From assembly GCA_021783875.1 (NCBI GenBank), contig JAJXTM010000003.1:1-38327 (forward strand): a stretch of 38,327 nt of DNA. The letters run 5' to 3'. Every line of letters starts with the position of its first letter. The first letter of the stretch is position 1. The notes under the pieces are model-generated. The model was given only the letters and a program-made list of their open reading frames with translations. It ran no database searches and had not been told where the DNA came from. The stretch is from Bacteroidota bacterium. Its GTDB lineage: Bacteria; Bacteroidota; Ignavibacteria; Ignavibacteriales; Ignavibacteriaceae. Below, in pieces: positions 8,192 to 15,665 of the stretch. The position numbers and the translations under genes are program-made.

Positions 8192-9115
8192 TTAAAGAGA
8201 ATTTCTTTCCCAGAAAATTTTATCTTTATAACCCTGGATCGTTTTATCCGAATCAGCTAAAAGCAGCCTTTTTTCCGAGAGGCAAGCGAAATCATTATCT
8301 AATTCGATACCGAGGTAAATTCTATTTAATTTTTTTGATACAACCGAGGTTGTACCTGAGCCAAGAAAAGGATCAAAGACAAAATCGCCTTCATTACTTG
8401 AAGCAAGAATAATCTTAGCTAATAATTTCTCTGGTTTTTGTGTAGGATGATCAGTATTTTCGGGCATAGACCAGAAAGGAACAGTTAAATCAGTCCAAAT
8501 ATTAGAAGGATGCGTTAACCTATAGTTTCCAATTTTTGATTCTTCCCAGTCTTTCGGCTGACCATTTATTTTATAAGGAGCAATTACTTTCTTTTTTAAC
8601 TTAACATCATCTAGATTAAATGTAAAGCTATCACTTACCGTAAAATACCATATATCTTCCGAGTTATTCTTCCAATTTTTAGTAGAGCCTCTTCCCTTTT
8701 CTCTTTCCCAAATAATTCTGTTCCGTACCTTAAAATATTTTTCACCGGCTTGCTGAATAGCGCTTGAAGAACGATAATCTCCGCAAATATATATAGATGC
8801 TGTACTTTTCAATGTTCTAACAATTTTTGAGAGCCAGGAATCTATCCAATCAATGTAATCTTTAGTTGATAATTCTTTAAATACATTGGAGTTAAATGTT
8901 TTATTCATATTATATGGAGGGTCAATAAATAAAAGGTCAACAAATGAATCAGGAAGGCAAGCAAGAGATAGTAGTAGATCTTGATTTATTGTTTTATTAG
9001 TTAACGAAGGAATAGAGGTTTTATTAGTAAGAGAAATTAAATTTTTAGAAAATTTTTCTTTTTCTGATTCAGATAATGTTAGAGTTTTATTCCTTGGTGC
9101 ACGAATTTTTTCCAT
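8192..9115 (-). CDS. DNA N6-adenine/N4-cytosine methyltransferase, beta-class, apparently orphan
   Basis: The 307-residue enzyme carries the beta-class order of methyltransferase motifs: catalytic motif IV DPPY at residues 65-68, then motif X HPTQKP at 223-228, then motif I FDPFLGSGTT at 247-256, which binds S-adenosylmethionine. DPPY favours N6-adenine methylation. The target-recognition region lies about residues 130-220. No restriction endonuclease or specificity gene is next to it: the neighbours are cydA (178-base gap) and amtB (201-base gap). It may therefore be a solitary regulatory or phage-protective methylase, or belong to a split system. The recognition site cannot be read from sequence. 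The N-terminal 40 residues are Lys/Ser/Thr-rich and low-complexity. Confidence 0.85.
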   Translation of the reverse strand: MEKIRAPRNKTLTLSESEKEKFSKNLISLTNKTSIPSLTNKTINQDLLLSLACLPDSFVDLLFIDPPYNMNKTFNSNVFKELSTKDYIDWIDSWLSKIVRTLKSTASIYICGDYRSSSAIQQAGEKYFKVRNRIIWEREKGRGSTKNWKNNSEDIWYFTVSDSFTFNLDDVKLKKKVIAPYKINGQPKDWEESKIGNYRLTHPSNIWTDLTVPFWSMPENTDHPTQKPEKLLAKIILASSNEGDFVFDPFLGSGTTSVVSKKLNRIYLGIELDNDFACLSEKRLLLADSDKTIQGYKDKIFWERNSL

Positions 9116-9263
9116 ATTTAAAAATAATAAAATTATTTGAACTAATCAGAGACAAACAATGTGGGATATAGTGATACTTAGTCCCTTTTGCTAAAATGAG
9201 ACATCATGAATAAAGCTCAGGTATTTTCAATTATGAGTAGCAGAATAAATGTCTAAATAATAG

Positions 9264-9283
9264 TTCCCCGCTTTCGCGGGGAA
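9264..9283 (-). terminator. GNRA-capped terminator hairpin downstream of amtB
   Basis: TTCCCCGC (9264-9271) pairs perfectly with GCGGGGAA (9276-9283) around a 4-base loop. Read on the minus strand the loop is GAAA, a GNRA tetraloop, so the structure is most stable in the amtB transcript, 33 bases after its stop. A near-copy occurs at 24716-24733. The following U-run is weak. Confidence 0.65.
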
Positions 9284-9316
9284 AATCTAAGATTATAAGA
9301 AATTATAGATAAATGC

Positions 9317-10627
9317 TCAGAATGAATAACCGCTTTCGCCGTGTTGACTTATATCAAGTCCGTCAAGTTCATCTTCACCATTTACTCTGATACCCATAGT
9401 TTTATCTAAAACTTTTAGAATAATCCAGGAGACCGTAAACGAGTAAGCAATGGCGGCTAGGACACTTACAGCCTGGACACCAAGAAGGTTTAAATTACCA
9501 TAGAATAAGCCATTAGCACCGGCAGGATTGATAGCTTTTGAAGCAAATAGACCCACCATTAATGCGCCAAAAGTACCGCCAACGCCATGAACTCCGACAG
9601 CATCAAGTGAATCATCATATCCAAGTTTATTTTTAAAACCGACGGCATAATAACAAAGGATACCCACAGCTAAACCGATAATAAGAGCTGCAAGAGGCCC
9701 AACAAAACCGGATGCAGGCGTAATAGCCACCAAACCGGCAACAGCACCGGAAGCAGCCCCAAGAACGGTCGGCTGTCCCCTATGAATCCATTCAGTAATC
9801 AACCATGACATAGTGGCAGCTGCCGCTGCGATATGAGTAGCTACAAAAGCTGAAGTAGCAAGCGAGCCGGACGATAAAGCGCTTCCGGCATTAAAACCGA
9901 ACCATCCGAACCATAATAAAGCAGCACCGGTAAGAGTCATCGTCAAATTATTCGGTTTAGTAATTTCGTCATGATGAACTTTTCGTTTGCCCACCATTAT
10001 TGCAGCAACGAGAGCCGCAGTTCCTGAGCTAATATGAACGACAAGACCGCCGGCAAAATCCAGAGCGCCCATGTTTCTAATCCATCCGCCAGTGCCCCAA
10101 ACCCAATGAGCAATCGGAGCATATACAAAAGTAGACCATAAAAGTACAAACATTAGGTACGTTTTAAACTTAAACCTCTCGGCAAATGCACCGGAAATAA
10201 GAGCCGGAGTAATAACTGCAAACATCATTTGGAACATCATAAAGGCCTGATGCGGAACAGTTGCAGCGTAATCGGGGTCAGGAGTAAGTCCGACACTATT
10301 TAGTCCAGCCCAGCTTAAGCTTCCAATAAAGTGACCGACATCCGGACCGAAGGCAAGACTATATCCAATTAGCACCCATTGAATAGAAACAACACCGAGT
10401 GCAATAAAACTTTGCATAATAGTGCCTAGTACATTTTTTCGCCTAACCATACCGCCATAGAACAGTGCGAGACCAGGAGTCATCAGCATCACTAATGCAG
10501 TAGAGATTAAAAGCCAGGCAGTATCTCCTTTATCTACAGTATTTACAACAGCAGAATTAGCGGCAAAAACAGTGCTCATTCCTGCGGTTAAGATTAGTAA
10601 TAATAGGATTACCCTAAAAATCTTCAT
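9317..10627 (-). CDS. amtB: Ammonium transporter (Amt family)
   Basis: The 436-residue transporter begins with a probable cleavable signal peptide (ending VFAANSA), as in many Amt proteins, followed by about eleven membrane segments. Signature stretches are MLMTPGLALFYGGMVRRKN, WVWGTGGW, the twin pore histidines His198 (GGLVVHISSG) and His347 (AVGVHGVGGTFGAL), and WFGFNAGS. It conducts NH3/NH4+ across the inner membrane. It lies 39 bases downstream of glnK, the usual glnK-amtB arrangement in which the PII protein plugs the channel when ammonium rises. A GNRA-loop hairpin lies 33 bases beyond the stop. The C-terminal tail (GLDISQHGESGYSF) has the typical GLD / HGE motif. Confidence 0.97.
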   Translation of the reverse strand: MKIFRVILLLLILTAGMSTVFAANSAVVNTVDKGDTAWLLISTALVMLMTPGLALFYGGMVRRKNVLGTIMQSFIALGVVSIQWVLIGYSLAFGPDVGHFIGSLSWAGLNSVGLTPDPDYAATVPHQAFMMFQMMFAVITPALISGAFAERFKFKTYLMFVLLWSTFVYAPIAHWVWGTGGWIRNMGALDFAGGLVVHISSGTAALVAAIMVGKRKVHHDEITKPNNLTMTLTGAALLWFGWFGFNAGSALSSGSLATSAFVATHIAAAAATMSWLITEWIHRGQPTVLGAASGAVAGLVAITPASGFVGPLAALIIGLAVGILCYYAVGFKNKLGYDDSLDAVGVHGVGGTFGALMVGLFASKAINPAGANGLFYGNLNLLGVQAVSVLAAIAYSFTVSWIILKVLDKTMGIRVNGEDELDGLDISQHGESGYSF

Positions 10628-10666
10628 CGTTTATTCTCCGATTAAAAGTTAATAATTAATTATAAA

Positions 10667-11005
10667 TTAAAGAGCATCTTCTCCGGTTTCTTCCGTTCTT
10701 ACTCGGATAGTTTCTTCGACAGAAAGAATAAATATTTTGCCGTCTCCTACTTCCCCGGTTTTCGAAGCAGACAAAATTATGGATATCGCTTTTTCAGTCA
10801 GGTTGTCAGGGCAGACCAATTCAATTTTAATTTTTGGGACAAATTCAATTTTATATTCGGTACCTCTATAAATTTCCCTATGTCCTTTTTGTCTACCATA
10901 TCCTTTTACCTCGGTAACGGTAATACCTCTGAATCCTGCTTCCTGCAGATCATGGTGAACATCGTCAAGTTTATGTGGTCGTATAATTGCGACTATCATT
11001 TTCAT
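10667..11005 (-). CDS. glnK: Nitrogen regulatory protein P-II
   Basis: The 112-residue PII protein contains the first beta strand MKMIVAIIRPHKL, the T-loop GYGRQKGHREIYRGTEY with the uridylylation-site Tyr51, the B-loop GEVGDGKIFI, and a C-terminal VRTEETGEDAL. It binds ATP/ADP and 2-oxoglutarate and controls partners such as AmtB and glutamine synthetase. It is the promoter-proximal gene of the glnK-amtB pair. An AGAGG lies about seven bases before the ATG. A second Met at codon 3 is possible but the conserved family start favours the first. Tyr51 is retained, though whether a GlnD uridylyltransferase exists here is unknown. GlnB versus GlnK is decided by the amtB linkage. Confidence 0.95.
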   Translation of the reverse strand: MKMIVAIIRPHKLDDVHHDLQEAGFRGITVTEVKGYGRQKGHREIYRGTEYKIEFVPKIKIELVCPDNLTEKAISIILSASKTGEVGDGKIFILSVEETIRVRTEETGEDAL

Positions 11006-11123
11006 TTTATACCTCTTGATTTTTTGATAAAGTTAACCCATTAACGGGTATTTGAAATATAATAATAAACGAATAAGAGTTCCCTTCTTTTACGGGAATA
11101 AGATATCAATATTGTCTAAATAA

Positions 11124-11900
11124 TTAATAATTAATTAAAATCCTTGGTCGTTTATTAAGCCATTCTAATTTAATTTGACGTTCATAAAAATCGGATAAAT
11201 TATGTCCGGAAAGGACATCTTCGGTTTTGCCGGATGAGTGGATACTGCCTTGTTTTAATAACATTGTATGATTAAAAACTGACAATATTTCTTCTAAGTG
11301 ATGAGACACATATAAAAGAGTAGGTGCGTTTTGCGCGATGCTGATTAATTCAATTAAAGCTAAAAAGCTTTCTCTTGCAAAGATATCAAGACCAGTACAA
11401 GGCTCGTCTAAAATCAGCAATTTCGGAGAACCCATTAAAGCACGAGCAAGTAATATCTTTTGTTTTTCACCCTGGGATAAAGAATAATAAATTCTATTAT
11501 TTAGATTAGATGATCCAAATTTATCTAATAAATCTTCAGCTCTATCATAATCAGATTTTTCTGCTTTATCATAAAGTCCAATACTAGCGAATTTACCGCT
11601 AATGATTATATCATTGACAGATTCACATGAATAAAAATTTTCTAATAAAGAAGAGCTGACCCATCCGATTGATTTTCTCAATTCCCGGAGATCCGATGAA
11701 CCAAATTTTTCCCCGAGGACAGTCACATCGCCTTCAGACGGAAGCAGATAAGCACTTATGATTTTCAATAAAGATGTTTTACCTGAGCCGTTAAGACCGA
11801 CAATTGACCAATGTTCACCGGGTTGAATAGTCCAGTTAATATTTTTAAGGATATAAGATGAATCTCGTTTCCAGGAAACATTTTTCAAATGAGCAATCAA
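11124..11900 (-). CDS. ABC transporter ATP-binding protein (YlmA/ModF-like, lone)
   Basis: The 258-residue ATPase has Walker A GLNGSGKT at 35-42, a Q-loop region near SIGWVSSSLLE, the ABC signature LSQGEKQK, Walker B LLILDEP, and the H-loop SHHLEE. It is a single nucleotide-binding domain with no membrane domain and no permease or binding-protein gene alongside. The N-terminus (MIAHLKNVSWKRDSSYIL) and the SHHLEEI block resemble YlmA- and ModF-type cytoplasmic ATPases, often found without a transporter. The next gene upstream (ZIP transporter) is 174 bases away, so joint transport is not supported. The substrate is unknown. Confidence 0.88.
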   Translation of the reverse strand: MIAHLKNVSWKRDSSYILKNINWTIQPGEHWSIVGLNGSGKTSLLKIISAYLLPSEGDVTVLGEKFGSSDLRELRKSIGWVSSSLLENFYSCESVNDIIISGKFASIGLYDKAEKSDYDRAEDLLDKFGSSNLNNRIYYSLSQGEKQKILLARALMGSPKLLILDEPCTGLDIFARESFLALIELISIAQNAPTLLYVSHHLEEILSVFNHTMLLKQGSIHSSGKTEDVLSGHNLSDFYERQIKLEWLNKRPRILINY

Positions 11901-12074
11901 GAATTACCTATTAGATAGTTAAATTTATAAAATTAAAGTGTAAAGTTAAAATTTGAAATAGTTAAGTTCAATATTTAGAGAACTATTGAATATAAAATTA
12001 ATTTTATTTAATTAAGGAAAGTTAAGGCGAAGGATACGTGATATTGCGAGTATGAAATAAAGTAATGATAATAA

Positions 12075-12809
12075 TTAAATTACTATGCTTATTAGAAAAG
12101 TAAGCAGCATTCCTAAAATCGTAAGTCCAATTAATTTGAATGAACTGCGGTCGCTATGTGCTTCGGGAAGAATATCACTTGCGCCAATATAGACTAAAAA
12201 TCCTCCAAAAAATCCCAGATAAAGGGCTAATAAGAAGTTAGGTATGTGAATAATTAAAGTAAAAACCGCTCCAAAGACGGGGGCGATTGCATCGCCTAAC
12301 AGAAAGATTTTAGTTTTCTTAGTTGAATTTTTATGCATAAGCATTAAAGAGACAGTATTCATTCCATCTGTGAAATCATGCGAGATAATTGCTAAACCTA
12401 CTAAAATCCCTACTGCAGTTCCCAATTGAAAGCCCATGCCAATACCAATTCCGTCAATAAAGCTATGACCAATTAAAGCGATTGCAGAAAGCATTCCTAC
12501 TTGTGGGTGTTTATGATTTGCATATTCATCTTCGTGCGCATGATGGATTAGAATAGATTTCTCAAGAATATGCAGAATAATAAATCCGGCGGCAAATGCC
12601 ATCATTATAGGAGTAGGATTAAGATTTTTTTCTTTTACTTGGGTAATGATTTCTGGAAGGATATCAAAACTGAAAACACCAATTAATACACCGGCGGTAA
12701 AGGCCATAATCAGGTGTATTTTATCTCTGAATTTCATAGAGAATAATCCCCCGGACAGAGTGGAGATAAAAGTTGCAATAGAAAACAAAATTAAAGCGGT
12801 ATAATTCAT
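12075..12809 (-). CDS. ZIP family divalent metal transporter
   Basis: The 244-residue protein has about eight hydrophobic segments and the two ZIP metal-site helices: HSFIDGIGIGMGFQ and SHDFTDGMNTVSLML, where the His, Asp, Asn and Glu-equivalent positions bind zinc or iron. A His-rich cytoplasmic loop (HHAHEDEYANHKH) lies before the first of them, as in ZIP proteins. The C-terminal SDILPEAHSD motif is also typical. It should import zinc, iron or manganese across the inner membrane. It stands alone between GH30 and the ABC ATPase. Which metal is carried cannot be told. Confidence 0.9.
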   Translation of the reverse strand: MNYTALILFSIATFISTLSGGLFSMKFRDKIHLIMAFTAGVLIGVFSFDILPEIITQVKEKNLNPTPIMMAFAAGFIILHILEKSILIHHAHEDEYANHKHPQVGMLSAIALIGHSFIDGIGIGMGFQLGTAVGILVGLAIISHDFTDGMNTVSLMLMHKNSTKKTKIFLLGDAIAPVFGAVFTLIIHIPNFLLALYLGFFGGFLVYIGASDILPEAHSDRSSFKLIGLTILGMLLTFLISIVI

Positions 12810-12869
12810 TAATTTCCTTTTATGACATTCAGTTAATTAGATAAATTTTTTCTATTTCGGATTCATAAA

Positions 12870-14354
12870 TCAAAACAAAACCAATGTTATTATAGAATGA
12901 GCCGGGCTTTTTGTCTTTACAGCACTTTGTTCAATCCAGGTATTAAAATCCAATGATTTATCTGTATTATTCATGATCACTACTGCAATTTTACCATCAG
13001 TATTTTCAAAAGCTGTTGCCATCAGATCGTCGGAATTAGACGAACAGACAATACGCCTGGCGCCGGGGCGAATAAATTTAGAAAAATGGCCCAGATAGTA
13101 GAAGGAGCTCATATAGGTCAACTCTCCAGTTTTTGTATTACAAATAATAGGAGCCATACAAAAATTATCAGTATGATTAGGACCGCCTGTTTGATCGAGG
13201 ATAACATTCCAAGCTGTCCAGCCCTCAGCCCAATTATTCAGATCCATAATCATAGATTTCCCGTATATTTCTCCCCATTTCCATTCCTTAACACTATCAG
13301 CATAAAAGTTAGATTCAGATCCTTCGGTAAATAACAGATGTTTATTAGGAAAGGCATCGTGGACTAGTCTGACATTATCAAAATGATCTCCGACATACCA
13401 ATGGAATCCAGTTCCCCAGACATATTTAACAGCTTCTGGGTCTTCGTAAACTGTTGCTGCGCGTTGATACATAATTCCTCGGTTGTGGTCCCAAATCATT
13501 AATTTCAGATTTGACAGCCCTGATTTATGAAGTACTGGTCCGAGATAGTTTTTGACAAAATCTCTTTCTTCATCGGCAGTATAAATACAAGATTCCCATC
13601 TTTGCACAGCCATAGGTTCATTTTGGACTGTCATACCCCAAATTGACAATCCGATTTTATGGTATGTTTTAATAAACTTTGCCAGATAATCAGCCCAGGT
13701 TTTATAATATTCAGGTTTTAATTTTCCACCATGAAGCATATCATTATTAGTTTTCATCCAGGCTGGAGGGCTCCATGGAGATGCGAACAAAGTAAAATCA
13801 TTATCTGCTTCTTTGATAGCAGCTTTGATAAAAGGGATTTTGTATGCCATATCATGGGCGATTGAAAAATCTTTCAGAGAAGTGTCCCCTGCTGTCTCAT
13901 CATAGGTGTAACTTGAACTAGAGAAATCGCAGCTATTGATATTTGTCCTGCCAAGCGAAAAGCCATTGCCGCTATCTTTACTAAAAAGGGCGGATATGAT
14001 TTCATTTTGTTTATTTAATGGTAATTTATAAAACGTTTCTGCAGAGGCATCGGTTAAAGCTCCGCCAATGCCAATAATAGATTGGAATTTTTTAGTCCTA
14101 TCAAGGATTATAGTTGGAAAGCTTTCTTCGGGCTGTTCAAAAGGTTCAAAGGAAAGAGTACCTTGTTTTGTAATTCTATCTTTTGAGTCTTTAGCAGTAA
14201 GGTATTCAACCGCCGCAGTAATTTTTTTAATCGATTTATGATTTTTTTTGCTATTCAAAGATTTTTGGTTTGCCATTAGGGCGAAACATATAAATAAGGA
14301 AAAGATTAATATAAATTTTAATTTTATTTCTAAGCGGGATAAATTAATGCTCAT
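12870..14354 (-). CDS. Glycoside hydrolase family 30 (glucosylceramidase-like), exported
   Basis: The protein of 494 residues carries a long N-terminal signal peptide (ending near FICFALMANQ) and a GH30 catalytic domain. Visible motifs are GIGGALTDASAETF, FASPWSPPAWMKTN, the acid/base Glu in TVQNEP (residue 246) and the nucleophile Glu in LLFTEGSE (residue 344). Members cleave beta-glucosides, beta-1,6-glucan or related linkages. The start is set at 14354 because a GGAG (14361-14364) lies six bases upstream; an earlier ATG at 14366 adds four residues and overlaps that GGAG. It sits among other exported proteins on the same strand. Substrate is not resolved; beta-glucan or glycosphingolipid breakdown are both possible. 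Confidence 0.9.
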   Translation of the reverse strand: MSINLSRLEIKLKFILIFSLFICFALMANQKSLNSKKNHKSIKKITAAVEYLTAKDSKDRITKQGTLSFEPFEQPEESFPTIILDRTKKFQSIIGIGGALTDASAETFYKLPLNKQNEIISALFSKDSGNGFSLGRTNINSCDFSSSSYTYDETAGDTSLKDFSIAHDMAYKIPFIKAAIKEADNDFTLFASPWSPPAWMKTNNDMLHGGKLKPEYYKTWADYLAKFIKTYHKIGLSIWGMTVQNEPMAVQRWESCIYTADEERDFVKNYLGPVLHKSGLSNLKLMIWDHNRGIMYQRAATVYEDPEAVKYVWGTGFHWYVGDHFDNVRLVHDAFPNKHLLFTEGSESNFYADSVKEWKWGEIYGKSMIMDLNNWAEGWTAWNVILDQTGGPNHTDNFCMAPIICNTKTGELTYMSSFYYLGHFSKFIRPGARRIVCSSNSDDLMATAFENTDGKIAVVIMNNTDKSLDFNTWIEQSAVKTKSPAHSIITLVLF

Positions 14355-14360
14355 TAGAAT

Positions 14361-14364
14361 CTCC
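14361..14364 (-). promoter_or_regulatory. Ribosome binding site deciding the GH30 start
   Basis: GGAG on the minus strand lies six bases before the ATG at 14354, a better start than the ATG at 14366, which overlaps the site and has no Shine-Dalgarno of its own. Confidence 0.5.
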
Positions 14365-14499
14365 ATTTATAATGATTTGTAAAAAATAATAATAAATTCT
14401 TTAAAATAATATGATTAGTATGATAAAAGCTGATTTTATTAAGAAATTAAATTCTAATTTCCCCATAAAGCATTTGATTTCAGCCGCATAAATTAATTT

Positions 14500-14922
14500 T
14501 TAATCTATCTTAACCATATAAATAATTCCGGGCATACAGTCGCTTGAAGACCACTTTCCTTCAAGAATCTTAGTGGCAGAATTAATTTCCAAAGAACCCT
14601 TTTTTATGCACCAAAAATACCCTGGGCGAGCATTTTGGCTTATAATATCTAATTCTTTAAAAAATAGAGTATCATTTTTTATAGTTCCTTTTACTTTCAT
14701 ATCGGCAAAAAAAGGGCTGTCAGGTATTTTGATTCTTGATGTGCCTATAACAATAGAATCCTTCTGTCGCAGGTTAAAATACATTGTATAGCCATCTTCG
14801 CCTCTGGGTCCATTTTGCTGGATCATTTTCCCCTGCCATCGACCGGAAAAGTTAAGTTCTTGAGCACATCCTATTATAAAAATAAGTAATGAAAATAAAA
14901 GAAATAATAATTTTATTTTCAT
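14500..14922 (-). CDS. Small lipoprotein of unknown function
   Basis: The 140-residue protein has a short Lys start, a hydrophobic run and a clear lipobox IIGC with Cys19. The mature part starts with LNFSGRWQGKMIQ and alternates hydrophobic and polar residues, with SGRWQG near the front and LEGKWSS near the end. This suggests a small lipocalin-like or calycin-type beta barrel, a shape shared by many secreted Bacteroidetes proteins. Two Cys in the C-terminal half (FWCIKKG and SSDCMPG) could form a disulphide. It lies between GH30 and DinB-like genes, with no close operon spacing. I do not recognise a named family, and the barrel guess is inference. Confidence 0.7.
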   Translation of the reverse strand: MKIKLLFLLFSLLIFIIGCAQELNFSGRWQGKMIQQNGPRGEDGYTMYFNLRQKDSIVIGTSRIKIPDSPFFADMKVKGTIKNDTLFFKELDIISQNARPGYFWCIKKGSLEINSATKILEGKWSSSDCMPGIIYMVKID

Positions 14923-14969
14923 ATTAGTTTCCTTTCTATTAATAACATTACTTAAAAATTCAGGAACAA

Positions 14970-15452
14970 TTAAGTATTTTCTCCCGGATCATCAGCAGAA
15001 GGTCCATAGATTGAAGGTACTTTCCCGCCTGCAAGACGAATATAGACAGACATTTGTCCGCGATGGTGAATTTGATCAAACAGCATCATCATCATAAATT
15101 CATCCGCAATAATTTTCCTGCCTGCGAAATTAATTTCTTTATTCAATTCGGACTCGGGCAGCGCTTCTAATTTTGAAACTATGTCAGAAGTTTCTTTTTC
15201 AAAATCTTCAACTAATATTTTTACACTATCAGGAGAATAAGTTTTATAAATTGAGTTATCAATGTGTTCACCAAAAACTAAAGATTTCATTAAAAACATT
15301 TCGAAAATGCAAGTTGACAAAAGTTTTCTTACATTTGATGATCTTTCATGCGGAGTAAAGTCTAACTTATTCTCGGGAAAGGCGCGCATTACTTTAAGAG
15401 TAGTTGCGAACTCACGTTTTAACAATTTTGATAATTCAGTTTTCGTAACCAT
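14970..15452 (-). CDS. DinB/DfsB-family protein with atypical metal ligands
   Basis: The 160-residue helical protein ends in the DinB-family motif FDQIHHRGQMSVYIRLAGGKVP followed by IYGPSADD, typical of DinB/YfiT-like four-helix proteins, which bind a divalent metal through three histidines. Here only part of the set is visible: His129 and His130 are present, but the position four residues before His130, usually His, is Asp126. The helix-2 ligand, usually His, falls in LSTCIFEMF, which has none. The metal site is therefore altered or uses Asp and Cys48. Many family members are thiol-dependent transferases; others have no known role. It is set about 50 bases from a lipoprotein gene and is likely cytoplasmic. 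Confidence 0.8.
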   Translation of the reverse strand: MVTKTELSKLLKREFATTLKVMRAFPENKLDFTPHERSSNVRKLLSTCIFEMFLMKSLVFGEHIDNSIYKTYSPDSVKILVEDFEKETSDIVSKLEALPESELNKEINFAGRKIIADEFMMMMLFDQIHHRGQMSVYIRLAGGKVPSIYGPSADDPGENT

Positions 15453-15665
15453 TCGTTTTCCTTCAGATATTAATTAAAGTACTTTTAAGCTATTAAAAAT
15501 ACTAATACTAAGCAATAATGCAAATTAAGACTAAATAAATATTCATAATAATTTGTGTTATGAATAACTTTGCCAATATTTCATTGGTACAATTGATGCA
15601 ATTTTAATTGCAGTCAGCCAAACTTTAGGGACATAACTATTTTAATGTCTTAATTTATCTTCCAT

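Noticed and set aside
11080-11098. TTCCC-N9-GGGAA as a terminator or relative of the GNRA hairpins
   Set aside because: Only a 5-bp stem with a larger loop; it sits upstream of glnK rather than after a gene, so it is weak.
11006-11123. Sigma-54 / NtrC promoter for glnK-amtB
   Set aside because: No TGGCAC-N5-TTGC pattern is visible upstream of glnK, and FCB-group bacteria do not normally rely on NtrC.
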